Of a stretch of DNA of 64,000 nt, positions 59,390 through 64,000 are shown piece by piece. The position numbers were made by a program, and so were the translations under genes. A model generated the notes under the pieces. The model did not search any database and was not told where the DNA came from. It was given only the letters and a program-made list of their open reading frames with translations. The stretch comes from Jaapia argillacea MUCL 33604 (taxonomy: Eukaryota; Basidiomycota; Agaricomycetes; Jaapiales; Jaapiaceae): contig KL197747.1 of NCBI GenBank assembly GCA_000697665.1, forward strand, positions 106,719 through 170,718, in the 5' to 3' direction. How positions within the stretch are numbered: the stretch's first letter is position 1; each line of letters starts with the position of its first letter.

Positions 59390-60676
59390 ATGTTCCCCAT
59401 CACCTTTAGCTCGTTTGGCGACATCGTCGCCGCCGCTCAGCTAGCCGTCGCGATCGCCAACGCACTCAGCGAAAGCTCTGGCTCCTCATACGAATATCAA
59501 TGTCTAATTGAAGAACTGCGGTCATTCTCACGAGCGCTTAACGCCGCACATGGTGTCGTCCAGAACATAACTCTTAGTCGCGACGTTTTGAATGGCATCG
59601 ACGCAGAGGTGACAGTAACTCGATCGATTATGACCAAGTTTGAGGACAAGATTCAGGGGTATAAGAAAGCTTTGGATAGAGGTGGGTCGGGTAGCTCTTG
59701 GCGGAAGATTGGTTGGGGTTTGTTCAAGAAGCAGGAGATTGTCGAGCTGAGGACCAAGCTGGCAGCGCATCGTCAGAATATCATCCTGCTTCTTACTCTC
59801 GGGAATACGTAGGCACCTATTCATTTTCCTATACCCGCCTCATCCTGATGTGTGTTAGGCTTTCCGATGGGGTTGTCCAAGAGTTCTTGAACGAAGCAAG
59901 GCAGAACCATATGTCGATCAAAGTCAAGTTGAATGAAATATATACAGCAATCCAACAACCCTCACCTTCCATCGGGTACTCACGCCATAACACTGTGCAG
60001 TTGGAAGATGTTTTGGGCTCTACCATGATTCTTCCCATGGAGCTCTGCTCCACGTGGGCTGTCAGTGTTTCATCTCGTACACAATTCAACTTATCTCACC
60101 TTTATGATCCAGAAATTTGACTCCGTAATCAAGACCCGTTTTCGAGGTCGTGCTGGACAGCAATATGTGGAAGGTGGTGCATACGAAATATCAGCAGAGG
60201 GGAAAGGAACCATCAACTCCCGTGAATGGGAACTTTTGGTGCGGAGAGGCATGGTTCTCGAAATGTCTATTGTCATGGAAGGCTCCGGAGCGCAATCCCG
60301 TCCATGTCCTCGATGTCGTGCCCCCAGTCGCACGGTTAAGATAGGGGATTGGGATGAATGGTACGACATTGCACATCTCTTTGGGATTCACTTTTCTGAG
60401 TGTCCCATTATTACAATTTGCAGCCAGTACTGCAATGGCAGGTATCAGGTGGTGTTCGCTGATCTCTCCCCGACGGAAATATTCAGCCCAATTCATGACC
60501 AGGACGTTTCTCAACTCAGCCCTGAAGCTGCAATGTCTCTCTTGACCGAAATATCTCTGTTCCGACGAATCCAAGTGACATGCTGTGCACCGGACCTCTT
60601 TAAGAGCATGCGGGCCTTATATGAATCAATGTGTGCCATAAAAAGGTTGGCAGAAATGGATGAGGTGCACAGCTGA
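59390..60676 (+). CDS. Ubiquitin-like-domain (ULD-type) protein, copy 2
   Basis: It starts MFPITFSSFGDIVAAAQLAV at 59,390. Two introns (after LLLTLGN near 59,808 and after ELCSTWA near 60,060) match copy 1. It contains the helical N-terminal module, GGSGSSWRKIGWGLFKKQEI, LEDVLGSTMILPMELCSTWA, KFDSVIKTRFRGRAGQQYVE and a Cys pair (CPRCRAPS), then WYDIAHLFGIHFSECPIITI. After about FRRI (near 60,575) the C-terminus (CAPDLFKSMRALYESMCAIK) has no counterpart in copy 1; the switch coincides with the edge of the duplicated block. Stop at 60,676. Intact. Confidence 0.8.
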
Positions 60677-60689
60677 CACTATCCTACAT

Positions 60690-61500
60690 TCAAATAGGGT
60701 GGCATCCCATTCAAAGAGAAAGCTGGACATGTTCAGGTTTGTTCTTGGGAATAGAAAGTATACAGTTATATTGTACAAGGAATTAGTATAGATGTGAACA
60801 CAAAATTAAGTGGTGAAAGAGCTCAGGTGGAGTGAGGAAAAGTGCAGATACAATTACAGAGAGGATGAAAAAATGGACCACTGGCATTTGCGATGGTTTC
60901 ATAACTAACTGCTTGTTTATCCTGATGAAATCCACTGGTTTACAGTCAAGCCTCCTTCATTGGTGTGCGTGGTCTGGTTTGCAAGACAACCTGATGACAA
61001 GCTTTTCCTCCACCTAAGCCTGACTGAATTTCTTGGGCTTTTTGACTTATTCAACTCAGAACACCTGACCCTATAAAACATCACAATTGGCACAAATTCA
61101 CGCTTCCCTATTCCGTTGAATAACTGTCTTTGTCAAGATATACTTCAATCCTACTAGCTCACAAAGCCAACATCACTTCACAAGCAACAGAGTTGTGATT
61201 CACCAGTTCCTTCAATCACTGCATACAATCTGTTCATGGCCTATATTCCTGCTACCTCAGTACATGGCCAACTTTCTGTGACCCCAAACACAGGTTTTTT
61301 ACCAAAGCCATGTGACCACTGGCTACTGGAGAGGTCTCCACAACCCTTGTGGCACATGTGACTTTCTTTTAAGGATTAAAGCAAAAATGTCCACAGCAAA
61401 AGAAATAGTGAAACTTTTAATGATCTGAGTTTAGTCTGAATGCCTGACCTTTACAACACTGTAACCATAATCTAACCACTCTACCATAAAGGCTTAGAGT
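60690..61500. other. AT-richer stretch without recognised gene
   Basis: By eye the base composition shifts to AT-rich compared with both flanks. It has a TATA-like TATAAAA near 61,072 and no convincing coding frame. It may be inserted DNA that arrived with, or marks, the duplication edge. Confidence 0.35.
61432..61497 (-). other. tRNA-like promoter motif, possible SINE head
   Basis: On the - strand TATGGTAGAGTGGTTAGATT resembles a tRNA D-arm/A-box, and about 35 bases later AGGTCAGGCATTCAGACT loosely resembles a B-box. Stem pairing is poor, so it is not a functional tRNA. A tRNA-derived SINE remnant is one reading; chance is another. Confidence 0.2.
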
Positions 61501-61503
61501 TAT

Positions 61504-61839
61504 ATGAAATGCATGGCATATGTACCCTCAGGCTCTTATCTGGTGGACTTAGCAGATCTTGGATGTGATTCTCCTGGGCAAGCCATTGACCTCGAGGGTA
61601 TGGCTCTTCAGTTAGGTCTTAAAACCGGGTGGGTTGGTTGTACTGGTAGTTTCTCATAGTTTAGACAGCAGATTTATGCATGGAACATATATGACCTTCC
61701 ATTACATGGAGGTATAGAGACCTTGACTGTAGGTAAATGGGGAAAAAATTTTGGCACAGCTCCGGGACGACATCAAATCTATGTTATTGCTGATTGGCCG
61801 TGTAGTGGGTCTTGTAACTGCGAAGTGTCTCATACTTAG
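61504..61839 (+). pseudogene. Unrecognised small ORF, coding-like, interrupted once
   Basis: From ATG at 61,504 the frame reads MKCMAYVPSGSYLVDLADLG, then DSPGQAIDLEGMALQLGLKT, and further on QIYAWNIYDLPLHGGIETLT and VGKWGKNFGTAPGRHQIYVI, then ADWPCSGSCNCEVSHT to a stop at 61,839. That is about 111 codons in one frame with a single interruption. Composition looks protein-like, but I recognise no family. It could be a remnant of a mobile element or of a lost gene. Confidence 0.35.
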
Positions 61840-62014
61840 TGACCGACTAATGTTTTGAATTGCATCCTACAGGCACCATCTCCCTGGCTTGTACTATTAT
61901 CGTGATTGAATGTCTGAATGATGCCTATCTCCCCAGCAGGGCCAAAACTCCCCATAAACCCCACCCGCCTTTCACTTCCCTCAGCCAAATCCGCAACCAA
62001 ATCTCTCTCAAACA

Positions 62015-64000
62015 TCAAGCCGTCAACGGCGTCTTCGCCATCAAAGCCAGGATATCCCAACCAATATTTGCAGCTGCGATCGAAGTGATCTCATCTAAAA
62101 AATCCCGGAAAATATCATCAACTCGCTGTAATGTGCAGTTTTTAGGGGGAGGAGCAAACCTTGTGTGTCGTAGGCTAATCAGGAGGAGGGCGGCAACGCG
62201 TGAATCAGTCTTTGCTCCATCAAGCACGTGAGATTCGTACCTGGTGCAACTTCTACAATGTCGGCTCCGACGATCTTTAAGCCCTCAAGGCCCATGAGGA
62301 TCTTTTTGATTTCCTATAACAGATCATAACAGTCAATCATCTCGAACCGTGTCAGACCATGATCGCCTACCCTGGTAGTGAAACCGCCAATTTCGGGACT
62401 ACACATGTGATCATTTTTGAGGAAAAGAGCTCGGCAATCGCTACTTCGGACGAGACTTACGTTCCAGTGCTGCGAAAGTTTAGGGACAGAATGGACAGTC
62501 AGTTGAAGGAAGCAAAGATTAGAGGCGAATGAAGACATACGCAGGTGCCATTCCCGGATCAATAACATCGATGTCAAGGGAAACTGAATTCATTCAGACT
62601 TTCAGCTATCATGCGATTAGTATCAGGGACGGGGAAACATCTCACTATAAACTGGGTTATCGCCCACGACTTCACGGATCCTCTTCACGATCCCTTTGTA
62701 ACCGACTTCTTCGATATCTTCTGCATGAGAGATCACAAAGCCAACTGTTTCCAGGGTCAGAAAGGTTTAGCCAGAGTCAACTGCCCCTAGACGAACCTTC
62801 CCGATCATTCTCATAGTCTCCCCAGTCATTGATAGCACCACGAATGCCGACATGCTGGGAGATCAAATGGATGAGATAGGGCTCTTGACGGATGAGAATG
62901 AAGGTGCGAACGATATTCGAGGTATTGGGAGCGAGTAGTCCCTCGTTGTGAGCATACCAGAAGTAGCTACCGTGGGTGACGGGGATCTCTTCGTCGGGTA
63001 GCCAGGGGCCGCTCTATAACCTTATGAGAGCCATCAATTGGGAATCAATTTTGACAACCTACCATAGCTTTGGGTTTCCACGTATCTATGAATATTGTTG
63101 GTGAGTCGCGACTCGGTGGTAGAGGTTATGAAAACCTACCAAGATGACTGTCAAAGTGGATCACGCTGTGATGATGTTGAGGATAGCAGTCTCTTAAGAA
63201 GCAGCTCGGACGTACCTCACGGGACCATAAATCTCTGCTACTCCACGAAGCAGAGGGAGGGTGATCGTATGATCGCCGCCCTGCATTACCAACGTCACAA
63301 TCGGGCACATAAGTTTGAGGGAAAGTCCTTACGAGGGTCAACACACGAGGGTGGAACTTCCCATCCTTGGCGATGCTCGATGCTTTGAACGAATGTGACG
63401 CCTCTCGCGATAACAACTCAGCGTTCGCTATCTCGAGTTGGCGTAAAGCCACTTTGCTGTCCACAAAAGTCATCGCTATTGAATCCAGTTTAATCTCTGA
63501 TTGGAGAATAGGAGGGTTCGATACGTACGAACGTCGCCGCAGTCAGCAACATCTATCAGGTCGCTCACTCGGATTTTGTGGAAGACGTTGATCCTGTCAA
63601 CTCCAAGACGTCGAGAGCCTTGACGGATTCCATTTGGTCCAAAACGAGCACTAAACGTCGAGTGAGACACAACATCGTAGATGAAAGGTCACGTAGCTTA
63701 CCCAGGTCTATAGCTTGTCGCAGTATCGAATGGTGCACCTATGAGCGATTCGCGATCAACCACCTCTCCACGACCTACAAACGAGACCTTGCTCACCTAG
63801 GACAGCAACGTCGTATTTCATTCCTGCATCGCTCCCAAAGCAACGAACAGGGTCAGCTCGAGCGAACGAAACCAGACCGTTCCACGACTCCTTCGCCCAC
63901 GTATCAGAGAAAATCAACTCTGAAGAGAACAATCGGGTAAAGTTGACACGATCCGTATGGCCATCAGAATAATGATATGGCGACGAGTAGAGGGGCGCTT
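62015..64000 (-). CDS. Agmatinase (arginase/ureohydrolase family), 5' end off the window
   Basis: Hydrolyses agmatine to putrescine and urea with two manganese ions (family knowledge). Spliced - strand product: KYDVAVLGAPFDTATSYRPG, ARFGPNGIRQGSRRLGVDRI, GGDHTITLPLLRGVAEIYGP, SVIHFDSHLDTWKPKAM, ITHGSYFWYAHNEGL-like segment, NTSNIHVGIRGAINDWGDYE, SLDIDVIDPGMAPATGTPEI, GGFTTR, EIKKILMGLEGLKIVGADIV, EVAPAYDTQDEITSIAAANI, ending LALMAKTPLTA at 62,015. The metal ligands GGDH, FDSHLD and DID are present. Exons are very small: 63,140-63,165 (26 nt), 63,063-63,085 (23), 62,541-62,579 (39), 62,461-62,469 (9), 62,371-62,398 (28), 62,241-62,313 (73), 62,160-62,174 (15), 62,015-62,094. The N-terminal signal or start was not seen. 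Confidence 0.92.

Larger units (their letters stand above)
52640..60580 (-). repeat. Inverted, circularly permuted copy of the 34.1-47.0 kb cluster
   Basis: On the - strand the block reads ULD 3' end (60,580), ULD, ULD/transaldolase promoter and transaldolase ATG, a join, 3' end of the WW-like membrane gene, F-box, divergent promoter, kinase, kinase 3' flank (52,640). Every piece matches 34,117-46,978 in sequence, but the order starts in the middle. The join lies at 58,924-58,930, a 7-base filler between transaldolase codon 3 and the WW-like gene's last exon. F-box copy 3 and the membrane gene at 35.1-36.7 kb are not represented. Confidence 0.85.

Noticed and set aside
61432-61497. A functional tRNA gene
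   Set aside because: Only an A-box-like motif is good; acceptor and T stems do not pair.
1-64000. CRISPR arrays, bacterial operons, riboswitches
   Set aside because: The DNA is fungal nuclear sequence with spliceosomal introns; the only short periodic arrays are promoter or coding minisatellites without spacer structure.

Overview
The window is a eukaryotic, almost certainly Agaricomycete (mushroom-forming basidiomycete) nuclear contig. Genes are broken by many short introns (about 50-70 nt, GT-AG, RCTRAY-like branch sites). The recognisable proteins are fungal: chitin synthase, transaldolase, an EB1/Bim1 microtubule-tip protein, agmatinase, F-box proteins and a ubiquitin-like-domain protein. 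The transposons are of the Plavaka type, which is common in this group.

Layout. (1) 1-13.7 kb is a transposon nest. A Plavaka element (A, + strand, 18-bp terminal inverted repeats at 1,866 and 8,862) sits inside an older Plavaka element (B, - strand). In both, the transposase gene is followed on the same strand by a DUF6698-type gene. (2) 13.7-21.9 kb is gene-poor. It has two small decayed multi-membrane-span genes on the - strand, a solo-LTR-like fossil, and a 188-N assembly gap flanked by a 291-bp sequence present on both sides. (3) 21.9-29.6 kb is housekeeping: chitin synthase (+), an F-box/LRR-like gene (-) and EB1 (+). (4) 32.2-46.5 kb is a lineage-specific accessory cluster: a WW-like/membrane gene, a second membrane gene, F-box genes, a protein kinase and a ubiquitin-like-domain (ULD) gene. 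(5) 46.97-52.0 kb holds transaldolase (+), a membrane glycoprotein gene (-) and a small hypothetical gene (+). (6) 52.6-60.6 kb is a second copy of the accessory cluster. It is inverted, and its gene order is circularly permuted relative to the first copy. (7) 60.7-64 kb has an AT-rich stretch with an unrecognised small ORF, then agmatinase (-), which has unusually tiny exons.

The most notable observation is the relation between blocks 4 and 6. Read on the opposite strand, block 6 runs ULD, transaldolase promoter and start codon, a join within the 3' part of the membrane gene, F-box, kinase. Block 4 runs membrane gene, F-box, kinase, (F-box pseudogene), ULD, transaldolase. This is the order expected if the segment 34,117-46,978 was excised as a circle (or tandemly duplicated), opened between kinase and ULD, and re-inserted inverted. 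The circle join fuses the transaldolase promoter and leader to a membrane-span fragment and makes a 77-codon chimeric ORF.

Limits: exon boundaries were read by eye from splice signals and frame continuity. Family names come from recognising protein motifs, not from searches.
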